From assembly GCF_033115175.1 (NCBI RefSeq), contig NC_084839.1, forward strand, positions 37,681,501 through 37,745,500: DNA of 64,000 nt. Reading direction: 5' to 3'. Every line of letters begins with the position of its first letter. Within the stretch, counting starts at the first letter, position 1. Both the position numbers and the translations under genes were made by a program. This document shows positions 1 to 10,790 of this stretch, in pieces. The stretch comes from Lepus europaeus (lineage: Eukaryota; Chordata; Mammalia; Lagomorpha; Leporidae). The notes below the pieces were generated by a model. That model made no database searches and was not told the origin of the DNA. It saw only the letters and a program-made list of their open reading frames with translations.

Positions 1-2506
1 CATCATTTTTTCCAGATCTGAGAAGAAGGTCTTCGGTATCTTGATTGGTATTGCACTGAATGTATAAATTGCTTTTGGGAGAATGGACATTTTGATGATA
101 TTGATTCTTCCAATCCATGAGCATGGAAGGTTTTTCCATTTTTTGGTATCCTCTTCTATTTCTTTCTTTAAGGTTTTGTAATTTTCATCGTAGAGATCTT
201 TAACATCCTTGGTTAAGTTTACTCCAAGGTATTTGATTGTTTTTGTAGCTATTGAGAATGGGATTGACCTTAGAAGTTCTTCCTCAGCCATGGCATTGCC
301 TGTGTATACAAAGGCTGTTGATTTTTGTGCGTTGATTTTATATCCTACTACTTTGCCAAACTCTTCTATGAGTTCCAATAGTCTCTTAGTAGAGTTCTTT
401 GGGTCCCCTAAATAAAGAATCATATCATCTGCAAAGAGGGATAGTTTGAGTTCTTCCTTCCAAATTTGTATCCCTTAAATTTCTTTTTCTTGCCTAATAG
501 CTCTGGCTAAAACTTCCAGAACTATGTTGAATAGCAGTGGTGAGAGTGAGCATCCCTGTCTGGTACCAGATCTCAGTGGAAATGCTTCCAACTTTTCCCC
601 ATTCAATAGGATGTTGGCCATGGTTTTTCATAAATTGCTTTGATTGTATTGAGAAATGTTCCTTCCATACCCAGTTTGCTTAGAGTTTTCATCATGAAAG
701 GGTGTTGTATTTTATCAAATGCTTTCTCTGCGTCTATTTAGAGAATCATATGGTTTTTCTTCTGCAGTCTGTTAATGTGGTGTATCTCATTGATTGTTTT
801 GCGAACATTGAACCATCCCTGCATACCAGGGATAAATCCCACTAGGTCTGGGTGGATGATCTTTCTGATGTGTTGTTGCATTCTATTGGCCAGAATTTTA
901 TTGAGGATTTTTGTGTCTATGTTCATCAGGGATATTAGTCTGTAATTTTCTTTCAATGCTGCATCTTTCTCCGGCTTAGGAATTAAGGTGATGCTGGCTT
1001 CATAAAAAGAATTTGGGAGGATCCCCTCTTTTTGGATTGTTCTGAATAGTTTGTGGAGAATTGGAGTTAGTTCTTTAAATGTCTGGTATTATACAGCAGT
1101 GAATCCGTCTGATATTGGGCTTTTCTTTGTTGGCGGGCCTTTATTACTGTTTCAGTTTCTATCTCAGTTATGGGTCTGTTCAGGTTTTCTATGTCTTCCT
1201 GGTTCAATTTAGGTAGGTTGCATGTGTCCAGGAATATATCCATTTCTGATGGATTTCCCTGTTTGCTGGCATACAAGTCCTTGTAGTAATTTCTGATAAT
1301 TCTTTTTATTTCTATGGTGTCCGTTGTTACGTTTCCTTTTTCAGCTCTGATTGTATTGATTTGGGTCATTTCTCTTCTTTTTTTAGTTAATTGCGTCAAT
1401 GGGGTATCAATTTTGTTTATTTTTTCAAAAAACCAGCTCCTCGTTTGGCTGATTTTTTGTAATGTTTTTTGGATTGTCTCCTGTTGATTTCTTCTTTGAT
1501 TTTAATTATTTCTCTTCTCCTACTAGATTTGGGTCTGGTTTGCTGCAAATTTTCTAGATCCTTGAGATGAATTGGAGCTCATTTATTTCATTCCTTTTCA
1601 ATTTCTTGATGTAGGCACCTATTGATATAAACTTTCCTCTTAACACTGCTTTTGCTGTATCCCATAAGTTTTGGTATGTTGTGCTGTTATCCTCGTTTAC
1701 TTCCAGAAAATTTTTGATTTCTCTTTTGATTTCTTCTATGACCCATTGTTCATTCAGGAATATGTTGTTCAATCTCCATGTATTTTCATATGCTCTAGGG
1801 ATTCCAGAGTTTCTAATTTCCAACTTCATTCCTTTATGGTCTGAGAAGCTGCATGGTATGATTCTAATTCTTTTGAGTTTGCTGAGAATTGCTTTATGGC
1901 CTAGTATGTGGTCAGTCCTAGAGAAGGTTCCATGTACTGCTGAGAAGAATGTAAATGCTTTAAGTGTAGGATGAAAAGTTCTGTATATATCTGTGAGATC
2001 CATTTGGGTTATAGTGTTGTTTAAATCTACTGTCTCCTTTTTGATCATCTGTCCTGTTGATCTGTCTATTTCTGAGAGTGGAGTATTGAAGTCCCCCAGT
2101 ACTATTGTATTGGAGTCTAAGTCTCCCTTTAAGTTCCTTAACAAATCTTTTAAATAAGCTGGTGCCCTGTAATTAGGTGCATATACATTGATAATCGTTA
2201 TATCTTCCTGTTGAATGGATCCCTTAAGCATTACATAGTGCCCCAATTTGTCTAACAGTTTATATTGTCCGATATTAAGGTGGCTACACCTGCTCTTTTT
2301 TCATTTCTATTAGCATGGTATATCTTTTTCCAGCCTTTCACTTTCAGTCTGTATGCATCTTTGTTGGAAAGATGTGTTTCTAGTAAGCAGCAAATAGATG
2401 GGTTTTGTTCCTTAACCCAATAAGCCAATCTGTGTCTTTCATCTGGACATTTCAGGCCATTAATGTTCAATGTGACTATTGATAAGTAGTAACTTTGCCC
2501 TGCCAC
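1..2506 (-). pseudogene. L1 ORF2 (endonuclease and reverse transcriptase), partial and frameshifted
   Basis: Minus-strand ORF2 encodes the APE-type endonuclease followed by the reverse transcriptase that performs target-primed reverse transcription. Endonuclease landmarks are visible: NINGL, LETHLSNKD (catalytic Glu), [11 protein letters not shown] (catalytic Asp) and FSDH (Asp-His pair). RT landmarks follow: [31 protein letters not shown], and the catalytic FADD box encoded by the complement of 424-435. The reading frame is interrupted at roughly 2247-2251, 1400-1553 and 957-1066, so no full-length protein can be made. The first codon of the aligned protein (2504-2506) reads GTG where L1 normally has ATG. 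The C-terminal part lies beyond the left edge. Confidence 0.92.
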
Positions 2507-2573
2507 TTGCCAAATCTATTTTCTAATATATTCTTTGAGCTTCCCATGATCTTTTGTGTGAGGTTTCCTTCCT

Positions 2574-3608
2574 TTACCTTCTTTTATACTGATGACTGTG
2601 TTTCTGTGTTTCTGTATGTAACACATCTTTAAGCATCTTTTGCAGGGCAGGACGAGTGGCAACAAATTCTTTCAATTTCTGTTTGCTATGAAAGGTCTTT
2701 ATTTCACCTTCATTCACAAATGTGAGCTTTGCAGGATATAATATTCTGGGCTGGCAGTTTTTCTCTCTTAGTACCTGGGCTATGTCTCGCCATTCCCTTC
2801 TAGCTTGTAGGGTTTCTGATGAGAAGTCTGCTGTGAGTCTAATTGGAGATCCTCTGAGAGTAATCTGACGTATCTCTTTTACATTTTAGAATCTTTTCTT
2901 TATGTTTCCCTGTGGTGAGTTTGATTACAACATGTCGTGGTGATGATCACTTTTGGTCATGTTTACTAGGGTTTCTATGAGCTTCCTGTACTAGGATGTC
3001 TCTGTCCTTCTCCAAACCCGGGAAGTTCTCTGCAAGTATCTCACTAAAAAGGCCTTCTAATCATTTCTCCCTCTCCATGCCTCCAGCAACTCCTAGAACC
3101 TGAATGTTGGGTTTTTTAATAGTATCCTGTAGATTCCCAACAATATTTTTTAGATTTCTAATTTCCTCTCCTTTTCTTTGTTTTGCCTGTTTCCTTTCCT
3201 GTTCTCTGTCTTCTAAGTCCGATATTCTCTCTTCTGCTTCGCCCATTCTGTTTTTAAGGCTCTCTAATGTGTTTGTCATTGATCTGTTGCATTCTTCATT
3301 TCAGTTTGATTTCTGTTCACTATCACACTTTCCTGTTCTACTAGTTTCTGTGTTTCATTTTGATTCCTCCTTAAGATTTCATTTTCTCGAAGGAGATTTT
3401 CTATCCTATCCAGTAAGGATTTCCATAGCTCAAGTATTTGTTTTTAAAACTTCTAATTGTTCTTATCATAAATTTTTTGAAATCCATATCTTGCATTTCT
3501 TCCATCTCATCTTCTTCATAATCTTATCTTGGGGTGTCTTGTTCATTTGGGGGTGTAATAATGTCTTCCTTGTTCTTGTTTCCTTGGTCTGAATTTGTTG
3601 CTTGGCAT
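2574..3608 (-). pseudogene. L1 ORF1 (RNA-binding chaperone), decayed
   Basis: This region lies directly upstream of ORF2 on the minus strand and codes for the L1 ORF1 protein, a coiled-coil trimeric RNA-binding chaperone that coats L1 RNA. The probable start is the ATG at 3606-3608 (MPSNKFRPRKQEQG). A clear coiled-coil segment is open at 3061-3279 (SLKNRMGEAEERISDLEDRE). The probable stop is at 2574-2576, after a lysine/arginine-rich end (YKRR). An early in-frame stop after about 21 codons and at least one frame change make it non-functional. The short plus-strand ORFs across it are shadows. Confidence 0.8.
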
Positions 3609-3797
3609 TGTAGAGATATTCTTTGGATTCTTCTTCCCTCGCTGTGGTGTTTTTTCTTGTTATACTATGACTGTATTAAATGGACTGTCTCCTTTTGATG
3701 GAGCCTTAGAGGCTTGAGATGGGTGTGGCCTGAGAGTTCTGTTTGGTTCCTCAGGGTTAATGGTGTGCCAAAGGTGACACTCCCAGCTTAGGTGTGG

Positions 3798-3838
<41 letters not shown>

Positions 3839-4680
3839 TTTTTTTTTTTTTTTTTTAGATTCAAAAGGGAAGTTATTCCACACAGCTGAGCAGAATTGGA
3901 GGTAGTTAGCAGGCGAATGATATACCCACAGGAGCCAGAGATCAGAAGCTCTTTCCCAAGGACAACACAGGGAATCTGTGCTGCCCTCAGTGTGGGCTCA
4001 AATTCTCCTGGAGTCTCCCACTTGGTTGCCAAGGTTACCGAATTGTGGCGTCTCTGGAGAGTACTCACGTGAATTCTGTGAGTTCTCTCACACACTGTTT
4101 TTTTTTTTTTTTTCACAGTCTCAGTTCATTAGCACCACACATACACTTGGTCCTAATCTCCTTTTATTTCACACCCCACCCCAGAGTTAGGTTTTTCTGC
4201 TTGGCTGAGGGTGGGTGCAGCCCTGAGGTCACTCCGCTTATGACGTATGTCCAAACTGACGCCTGCTCTTTGTCTTGCTCACCTTTGAGAGGTGAGTGGG
4301 AAGAGAGAAACTTGTGTCCGTATCAGTCACTTTTTTTTTCCCTCTCTCTCTAGTTAGCCTGGTGAACTTTTCTGCATGGGGTTTCAAGCCTTGTTCCCTC
4401 TAGTCTCTTCTTTCTGCTTTCCGCTGGTGTCTCGGGCTATTGGAGTTCGGCTCACCTTGCATTCCAGCGCTGGTGTGTTGATTCTGCCGCTGGTGTCCCA
4501 AACCATGCGCTCCCACGCTCTCCACGCAGGTCCACTGTGAATTACTAGTTCCAGAAGAGTTTCCTCTGCTGTTTCTTCCCCTACTCTTCCTTGAACCTGC
4601 AATATCTCCACTTTTATTAAACTGTTTCTTCCCGGACTATCAGTGTGCTCCCTTCCCATTCCACCATCTTGCCGCTCTCC
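3609..4680 (-). promoter_or_regulatory. L1 5'UTR (internal promoter region)
   Basis: This is about 1.07 kb of non-coding sequence between ORF1 and the 5' end of the minus-strand L1. L1 5'UTRs carry an internal RNA polymerase II promoter, so this region would have driven the element. It contains a (CT)n tract at 3801-3832 and poly(T) runs at 3836-3856 and 4098-4113, which are late expansions. A sequence resembling GGAATGCAAGGTGAG within it has a counterpart in the 5'UTR of the plus-strand L1 near 43.5 kb, supporting the assignment. No individual factor site is claimed. Confidence 0.7.
3801..3832. repeat. (CT)n microsatellite followed by poly(T)
   Basis: A run of about 16 CT units followed by a T tract, inside the L1 5'UTR. 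Likely length-polymorphic. Confidence 0.95.
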
Positions 4681-4960
4681 AAGGAATACTTTTTATTATT
4701 ATTATTATTATTATTACTACTTGTCCAATTCTTTACTTAGTGAAGGTTAATATTATGATTATTAAATAAACTTAAAGTATGTCATTGTAAAAAAAAATAC
4801 ATTATAAGAAAGTAAGGAGGAGGAAGGGTAGGGGTATGGGCAGGAGATAGCCTAAGGTGGGAAGTATCACTCCACACCTAAATCTATATATATGAAACTC
4901 CTTCATTTTATATAAATAAAAAAGAATCTAAAAAGCTAAAAAAAAAAAGAATATCGAGGC
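4681..4960 (+). mobile_element. Older L1 3'UTR end
   Basis: Plus-strand sequence after an (ATT)n run (4692-4716) matches the L1 3'UTR seen at 47890-49612: a CTTTACTTAGT-like segment, then a purine- and G-rich block (4814-4865), then a stretch ending in ATAAATAAAAAAG. The left part is separated by the minus-strand L1 at 1-4680. It probably belongs to an older L1 that was the target of that insertion. Confidence 0.75.
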
Positions 4961-5589
4961 ATTTTGTGATTCACCATTTAAATATTAAATCTTTCAAATA
5001 AAAAAAGAAAGAAAAGAAATGTACCATGAAGGATGCCTAGTATAATAAAGATCATATACCTTGAAAGCATATTTTTTAGTTTCAAATCCTGGTTCCCACA
5101 CTTCCTATCTGTAGAACTTTGCAGTTAGACAAACTCTAAAAGTCTGTATCTTCTATAGTATAGCAAGATGTACAAGGCCTACTCAGGATCTCTCAAATCT
5201 TCTATTCATTGCTTTCTGTACACTGGAGACTGAGTATAAAGTTTTAGTTTTCAGATCAACTTGAAGCTAAAAATTTTGCATTTGAAAAAGCTTCCATGAA
5301 GTAGTTTTAGCTCCACAAATTGAGGAAGGCTGTAGTGAGCATTGTGAAGGGCTTTCTTGTCATCTCAGAGGAGCAGGTAAAGTGATTTCCCAGTGGAAGA
5401 TGTGGCACCATCCCTCAGGGATATCTATATATACACACACATAGATGTATGTATGTGGAAACACCATATGGTACTCCATAAATACATAGTGTTTATGTGT
5501 CTGCTAAAAAGAAAAGTTACTAAACCCCCAAATAAATAAATAAGATTCTATCTTCCCAATTAAAAATTAAAAACCAAAACAACAGAAGA
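4961..5589. other. No recognised feature
   Basis: AT-rich single-copy-looking sequence. No coding, RNA or repeat signal recognised, except that AAATAAATAAATAAG at 5530-5544 resembles an isolated SINE tail. Confidence 0.5.
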
Positions 5590-5882
5590 TGGGAGGTGGC
5601 ATTTAACCTAACCCACATCAAAGTACTCTGGATCTGCTCCCCGACTCCAGCTTCCCACCAAGGTAAAACTGTGGGAAACAGCCAATGATGGCTCAAGTAA
5701 TTGAGTTCTTGCCACCCGAGACCTGGATTGAGTTTCAGACTTGTGGCATTAGTCCTAACCTTGGTGCACATATTGCAAGCATTTGGGGACAGAACCACGA
5801 GATGGGAGCTCCTTCTCAATCTTTCTTTCTCTTACTGTATCTCTCTCTTTCTGTCTCTGTAATACATAACATAAATAAAATT
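5590..5882 (+). mobile_element. C-repeat SINE (older type, diverged)
   Basis: Plus-strand C-repeat body, recognisable through the CCCCGACTCCAGCTTCCCACC, GATGGCTCAAGTAATTGAGT and CT-rich (5813-5860) segments and an ATAAATAAAA tail. The tRNA-like 5' part is strongly diverged or missing. Confidence 0.7.
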
Positions 5883-5900
5883 AACACAAAGAGAGTGAGC

Positions 5901-5904
<4 letters not shown>

Positions 5905-5934
<30 letters not shown>
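5905..5934. repeat. (GA)n microsatellite
   Basis: About 14 GA units just downstream of the SINE at 5590-5882. Confidence 0.95.
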
Positions 5935-5936
<2 letters not shown>

Positions 5937-6547
5937 TGCTGGAGCATCTTGATTTATCAGTTCTCCTAAGTGACAGAGAGAGACACTTGTCCTGAGCCAT
6001 CACAGTGATGACCACAGCAGAAGTTCCCTAGCAAAGTCATTTTTGTAGTATGGCTCTGGGATTGCTTCCAGAAGTTTCTGAGAAGTATTCTGCATAAGCT
6101 ACATTATCACTGGCAACAGATCCTGCAAAACTGAACTCTGACCAGCATAGGATGGAATATAATAGTTAACACATGAGAGTTAATTAAGATAATAAAAAGA
6201 AGGCATTTAATCAAGTTCTTGGCCATAAAATGCATCCAGTCAGTATTGACTATTATTATTACCCATACCATTTACATATTAATTAAATGTTTTAACACAA
6301 ATTAAGCATAATAGTTCAAAAACAAAGATATGCATTTAATTTTCACTTGGTAGAGATTGGTTTAAGTATAATATAAAAAAAAGATAAGTTCCACTGTACA
6401 AGCATAAATTTTTTCATTGGGGAAAAACACTAAATCAGGAATAGCATTATATGACAAACTGGAAAAATGTACCAATAAAAACTGATATAGAATATGGAAA
6501 TATAATTTTCAAGGAACATCCAAATGCCAATAAATATTTAAAATGTA
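5935..6547. other. No recognised feature
   Basis: AT-rich sequence with no coding or repeat signature that I can support. Confidence 0.45.
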
Positions 6548-6748
6548 TAATGGTTTTGTGTTGTAGTGGGTTAAGCTGCTGCTTATGACACTGGCATCAC
6601 TTATTGGAGTGCCAGTTCAAGTTTCAACTGCTTTGTTTTTAATATAGCTCCATGCTAATGCACCAGGCCCAAGAGCTTAAGCATGAAGCCATCCATGTGG
6701 GAGACAAGGATGGAATTCCTGGTTCCTGGAACTGGGAGCAGGCATGTG

Positions 6749-6792
<44 letters not shown>

Positions 6793-6812
6793 GTTTTGAA
6801 TATAATATCTCT
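6548..6812 (+). mobile_element. C-repeat SINE (older type)
   Basis: The plus-strand tRNA-derived head (GTAGTGGGTTAAGCTGCTGC, then GTGCCAGTTCAAGT as the B-box region), CCATGTGGGAGACAAGGATGGA and the (CT)n tract at 6751-6790 define a diverged C repeat. The 3' tail is degenerate. Confidence 0.85.
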
Positions 6813-6849
6813 TTTTTTTTTTAAGTGGAGAAACAGGAGTTTCTCGCCT

Positions 6850-6950
6850 CCCTATCCCCCACTCTCAACCCTTGCAACCACAAATCTCTTTATTTTTAAA
6901 TTTTGTCATTTCAAGAACACTATATAAATGGAATCATAAAGTATGAAGAT
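6850..6950 (-). mobile_element. Possible ancient L1 fragment (antisense)
   Basis: TATAAATGGAATCATAAAGT at about 6922-6941, in a C/T-rich upstream context, resembles a motif common in antisense ancient mammalian L1 3' regions. The match is short, so the call is tentative. Confidence 0.35.
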
Positions 6951-7156
6951 TTGAGGATTTTTTAACTTTGTGAAATTCTTTCAGAAGTAATCCAAGTTGC
7001 AGTATGTATTAATAGTAATATTTTAGTAAAATAGCAAGTTAAAAATTCTATGCATAAATTAATTCCATTTCATCTAAATTCTACATTTCTTACCTCATAG
7101 TATTAATTTAGACAAAAGATGATAATAATGTATTTGAGTAAAACTGCAAATGAAAG

Positions 7157-7280
7157 TTTTTATTTATGTAAAGAAATCAAATTTCATGTATTTCATATAT
7201 ACAGTTTTAAGGACACAATGATATTAAACTGAAAATAACAGATACTACATTTGATCTTAGCCAAAAGGCCAAGAAATAAT
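7157..7280 (-). mobile_element. U2 snRNA / L1 3'-end chimeric retrocopy
   Basis: Read on the minus strand, the first 60 nt are the 5' end of U2 snRNA (7280 to 7221). They pass straight into the terminal part of a lagomorph L1 3'UTR (7219 to about 7157), which ends in an A-rich tail (TAAATAAAAA). The same L1 terminal sequence in the same orientation is visible at 31582-31640 and 19665-19705. At the junction both parents carry a GATA/GATAT stretch, a short microhomology. This is the architecture expected when the L1 reverse transcriptase switches template from L1 RNA to an snRNA. No clear target-site duplication survives. Confidence 0.75.
7220..7280 (-). pseudogene. RNU2 (pseudogene): U2 snRNA 5'-end pseudogene fragment
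   Basis: The complement of 7221-7280 aligns without gaps to nucleotides 1-60 of vertebrate U2 snRNA, with about 7 mismatches by my manual alignment. It keeps the GGCCUUUUGGCUAAGAUCAA segment and the branch-point recognition region GUAGUAUCUGUU. Three mismatches fall where CpG decay would be expected. U2 continues to about 190 nt normally; here it stops at about nt 61 and continues as L1. It is not a functional snRNA gene, because the rest of the RNA and the snRNA promoter elements are missing. Confidence 0.85.
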
Positions 7281-7300
7281 GCTGTCTTAAAAATTCTTCC

Positions 7301-7565
7301 TGGGGCCAGTACTGTGGCTTAGAAGGCTAAGCAGTCATCTACAGGTCTGGCATCCCATATAGGTGCCAGTTTGAGTCCCCGTTGCTCTACTTCTGATCCA
7401 GGTCCCTGCTGATAGTCTGGGAAAGCAGCAGAAGATAGCCCAAGTACTTGGGCTCCTGCATCCTCATGGGAGATGTGGGGAAAAAAAAGCTTTTGGCTCC
7501 TGGCTCCAGCCTAGCCCAGTACTGAGATTTGTGGCCATTTAAGGAATGAACAGCAGATGAAAGGC

Positions 7566-7598
<33 letters not shown>

Positions 7599-7676
7599 CG
7601 TGTGTGTGTGTTTCTCTTTCTCCTTCCCTCTGTACTTGTGCATTTCAAATAAATAAATAATTTGTTTTAAAAAAAG
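7301..7676 (+). mobile_element. C-repeat SINE with target-site duplication
   Basis: Plus-strand, nearly full-length older C repeat: GGGGCCAGTACTGTGGCTTA head, GATCCAGGTCCCTGCTGATA, CCCAAGTACTTGGGCTCCTG, a CT/GT microsatellite (7568-7612) and an AAATAAATAAAT tail. It is flanked by AAATTCTTCC (7291-7300) and AAATTTTTCC (7677-7686), a 10-bp duplication with one change. It inserted 20 bp beyond the 5' end of the U2/L1 chimera. Confidence 0.93.
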
Positions 7677-7689
7677 AAATTTTTCCATG

Positions 7690-8005
7690 GTCATGTTTGT
7701 GAAATAAACATTACATGAGAACTTACAGAAAAGAACATAATGATATTTCCTACTTCACTCTCTCTCCCTCCCCTACTTCCTCCCTTAATCCTCATTTTTT
7801 TCTTTTAATTTTTACAATGATATACTACTAATTTACTTTATAATAGCAAGCTTAACACTCCACTAAATAAAGAATTCAACAAGTAGTAAGTCGAAAAACC
7901 ACTATTCCTCAAAGTATAAACAAGGGCTATAAATAATTATCAAATCTCAATATGTCCATTTTGCTCATATACGTTACATTTTTTGTACTCTGTATATTAT
8001 GTTGC
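7690..8005 (-). mobile_element. L1 3'UTR fragment
   Basis: Antisense L1 3'UTR. It has the same order of blocks as 31640-31835: GAACATAATGATA, a C/T-rich stretch (7757-7795), TTTACAATGATATAC, then a TATAAACAAGGGCTATAAA block and CAAATCTCAATATGTCCATT. The A-rich tail at its left end is unclear. Confidence 0.85.
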
Positions 8006-9058
8006 TATACTTCTCATATACGCAGTTTCAGGTATGATCTGTGAAACAGAAAATAAAAGATACTACATCATATGTCCTCATGAGCTATAAATACACAGTG
8101 TGTTTAACAGAGGCTTAGCAAAGGATGCAAAACATTTCTGACATGTTCTTTTCTCGTCTTCTATGAAATCCAAAAGGAAAATACTGAATTATATATTAGT
8201 ATAAATCAAATTATCGGATTTATCATTTCCCAACTACTGTGTATCTTTTGCACATCCTCCTACTCTAATCCTTTCTTTACAGAAAAAAGTGAGAGTACGT
8301 AGGCTATAATTACAAAACAGAATACATCTGAGCAATGGTTTCCCATAAAGAAGAAGGATTGACAACAAATTTAAGTACCACTTTTGAGTTGTTATCCTCT
8401 TGGTAATTGATATGAATAACATCTATTTAACATGCTTATTTTCTGTTTCTTAAATACAAAATAGAAAACATTATTGTGATTGTATCCTATTCAGATTACA
8501 AGTGCTTTTTTTTTTTCTTTAAGAAAAATAAAAATACTGGAATCTCTTACTGATAGTGGTCACCTTAGTTCCATGGGAAATTATGAAAGTAACTAATTTT
8601 ATGTTTTTTGGTAATAATCCACTGTTCATGCTTAATAGCAGAAATCATGACCATGCAACTGTGTTGTCAAAGGTAAGAAGGCTACCAGATGCCCCACACA
8701 GCATCTGAGTGTTGAGTTCCCAGCGCTGAGTAGTTGTCTAAAGAATTAAGCAATGGTAGGTCTGGATTTATAATGTCTAAATATTTTGAGTAACAACTAT
8801 TATGGCAACAGAAAGCTCCCTAGTTATTAAGTTTTGAGATTAGCATTCCTAATAGGGGATTATGCAGGGATATTAGAAAAAAGAGGAGGAGTTAAATTTG
8901 AAAATGTCATCCAACAGAATTAAAAATATTTTCCCATGCATAATTGCTAAGTAGATTCTGAGCAAAACAGGCTCAGTAGTACTGTATAATTAGCTAACTT
9001 TATTACCCACCAAATATTTACATTCAACAGGATACACCAAAACCAAAACAAGAGGGAG
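8006..9058. other. No recognised feature
   Basis: AT-rich sequence without recognisable repeats or exons. Short ORFs (up to 62 codons) show no family signature. A short U2-like echo at 8045-8070 is discussed under rejected items. Confidence 0.45.
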
Positions 9059-9077
9059 AAAAAATGGTGAGCACATC

Positions 9078-9391
9078 GGCCGGCGCCGCGGCTCACTAGG
9101 CTAATCCTCTGCCTGTGGCGCCAGCACCCCAGGTTCTAGTCCCGGTCAGGGCGCCAGATTCTGTCCCGGTTGCTCCTCTTCCAGTCCAGCTCTCTGCTGT
9201 TACACGGGAGTGCAGTGGAGGATGGCCCAGGTCCTTGGGCCCTGCACCTGCATGGGAGACCAGGAGAAGCACCTGGCTCCTAGCTTCGGATAAGCGCAGC
9301 CACTAGGGGGGTGAACTAACAGAAAAAGGAAGACCTTTCTCTCTATCTCTCTCTCACTGTCTAACTCTGCCTGCCACCCCAAAAAAAAAAA
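9078..9391 (+). mobile_element. Young C-repeat SINE (CSINE2-type) with 19-bp target-site duplication
   Basis: Full-length plus-strand copy: GGCCGGCGCCGCGGCTCACT head with A-box, B-box GGTTCTAGTCC (9132-9142), CT-rich 3' part, CTCTGCCTGCC and a poly(A) tail starting at 9381. It is flanked by AAAAAATGGTGAGCACATC (9059-9077) and the same sequence with one change at 9392-9410. The overlapping 63- and 82-codon ORFs are artefacts of the SINE. Confidence 0.97.
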
Positions 9392-9603
9392 AAAAAATGG
9401 TGAGTACATCACATGGACAATTGTAATATTAGTTTTTACAAATACCATACATAGATAAATGTAAAGTTATTGTAGCCAACATATGTTTACAATGAATTAT
9501 ACATTCTGTATCATTCTTAAGGCAGTATTGCTGAGACAGAATCAAGAAATAGCAACTACACCCAATATAGAAAAATAGCTTCTCAGATTTAAAAACACAT
9601 TCC

Positions 9604-9876
9604 ACATTGGCGCTGGTTCAAGTCCCAGCTGCTCCTCTTCCTATCCAGCTCTTTGCTATGCCAGGGAAGATGGCCCAATTACTTGGGCCCTGCACCCATG
9701 TGGGACACCTGGAAGAAGCTTCTGGTTCCTGACTTTAGTTCAGCACAGCTTTAGCCATTGCAGCCATTTGGGGAGGGAACCAGTAGATGGAAGACCTTTC
9801 TCTCTCTTTCCTTCCCTCTGTCTGTATTGCTATTTATGTATGTAATACATACATAAATAAAAATCTTGAAAAAAAA
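9604..9876 (+). mobile_element. C-repeat SINE, 5'-truncated
   Basis: Starts within the tRNA-like head (GGCGCTGGTTCAAGTCCCAG, B-box) and continues through GATGGCCCAATTACTTGGGC, a CT-rich stretch and an ATACATAAATAAAAATCTTG tail. Confidence 0.9.
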
Positions 9877-10269
9877 TAACACCACATCTTTCACAAATGC
9901 AACATAAGCTGTCACTGGCTAAAATATAGAAAGTGAATGTAGTGTTCTAAAAGAGATAACCCAATCATAATAACATTCATGCCCAATATAAAGAGACATT
10001 TCAAGCTTAGCTCTAAACTAACTTGAGTGTATACCCAACGCCTGACATTTCCACACATCTCCATCTTTTACGTGCTGAATAAACTAGACCTGGCTAATTA
10101 TCTTTCTAAGATTTCTTCATAAAATATCTTTGAGTTGTTCACTGCTCACAATTCAACTCCCATTTCCTGACAACACTTGTTTCTCCTTCTTAAACAGTAT
10201 AGGCTCCTGAACAGAATTCCATGATATGCATTAGCATGTGAATGATACCCATACATTACTGTTGTTGAC
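9877..10269. other. No recognised feature
   Basis: AT-rich sequence; nothing assignable. Confidence 0.45.
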
Positions 10270-10790
10270 AGTTTAGCTTTTTTTCTTTTCTCAATCAATC
10301 AGATTTGATTTTGTCAATTAAAAACCATCTTTTGATTTTGTTGATTTTTCTCTTTTTTTCCCATTTTCTCAATCACTGACTTCCTTTCTAATTTGAGTTA
10401 CTTCCTTTACCTACACACTTGACTTTAATGTCTTTTTATTTCTTAAATGCAATCTTAGATTAATGAAATAAAACTGTTTTCAATATGCACATTTAGAGGT
10501 TTTTATATTTTTCTTAGCACTATTCTAATTGCAATCCACAAAACTTGCATGTAGCGTTTTCACAATTGTTCAAACTAAGAAATGTTTTCATTACCTCATA
10601 ATTTCTTTATGACCCAGAGATTATTTAAAAGTATGTTTTTTTATTTCCAAATATGTGAGGGTTTTCTAGCTATTTCCTTTTTGTCTAGTCTAACAATATG
10701 ATTATGACTATAGAATATACTCTACATCATTCTGATAATCTGAAATTTCTTGAGGCATACTTTTGATCAGCAAAGTTCTATCTCAGTGAA
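10270..10790 (-). mobile_element. Ancient L1 ORF2 fragment (antisense)
   Basis: Antisense sequence of the L1 ORF2 segment between endonuclease and RT. Recognisable pieces include TTTATGACCCAGAGATTATT (10607-10626) followed by TTTCCAAATATGTGAGGG, the typical antisense L1M context. It is strongly diverged from the lagomorph L1 at the left edge, so it is a pre-lagomorph copy. No frame is open. Confidence 0.75.

Larger units (their letters stand above)
1..4680 (-). mobile_element. LINE-1 with 5' end present, truncated by the left window edge
   Basis: Read on the minus strand, this is a lagomorph L1 in the order 5'UTR (4680 to about 3609), ORF1 (about 3608-2574), ORF2 endonuclease and start of RT (about 2506 to the window edge). 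The 5' end near 4680 reads GGCAAGATGGTGGAATGGGA, an L1-type start, so the element is not 5'-truncated; its 3' part lies outside the window. ORF2 is broken by several frame changes, so this is a dead or recently decayed copy despite recognisable catalytic motifs. It abuts an older plus-strand L1 3' end at 4681-4960, suggesting insertion into that older element. Family assignment is from the protein motifs and from similarity to the other L1 copies in this window. Confidence 0.93.

Noticed and set aside
8045..8070. Second U2-like segment (AAAATAAAAGATACTACATC)
   Set aside because: It shares only about 20 bp with the chimera at 7220-7280 and lacks the diagnostic CTTAGCCAAAAGGCC core; chance or ordinary L1-derived sequence is simpler.
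9132..9142. tRNA-like A- and B-box sequences (here and in all C repeats)
   Set aside because: They are the tRNA-derived heads of SINEs; no cloverleaf with an anticodon arm and acceptor stem can be drawn, so no tRNA gene is called.
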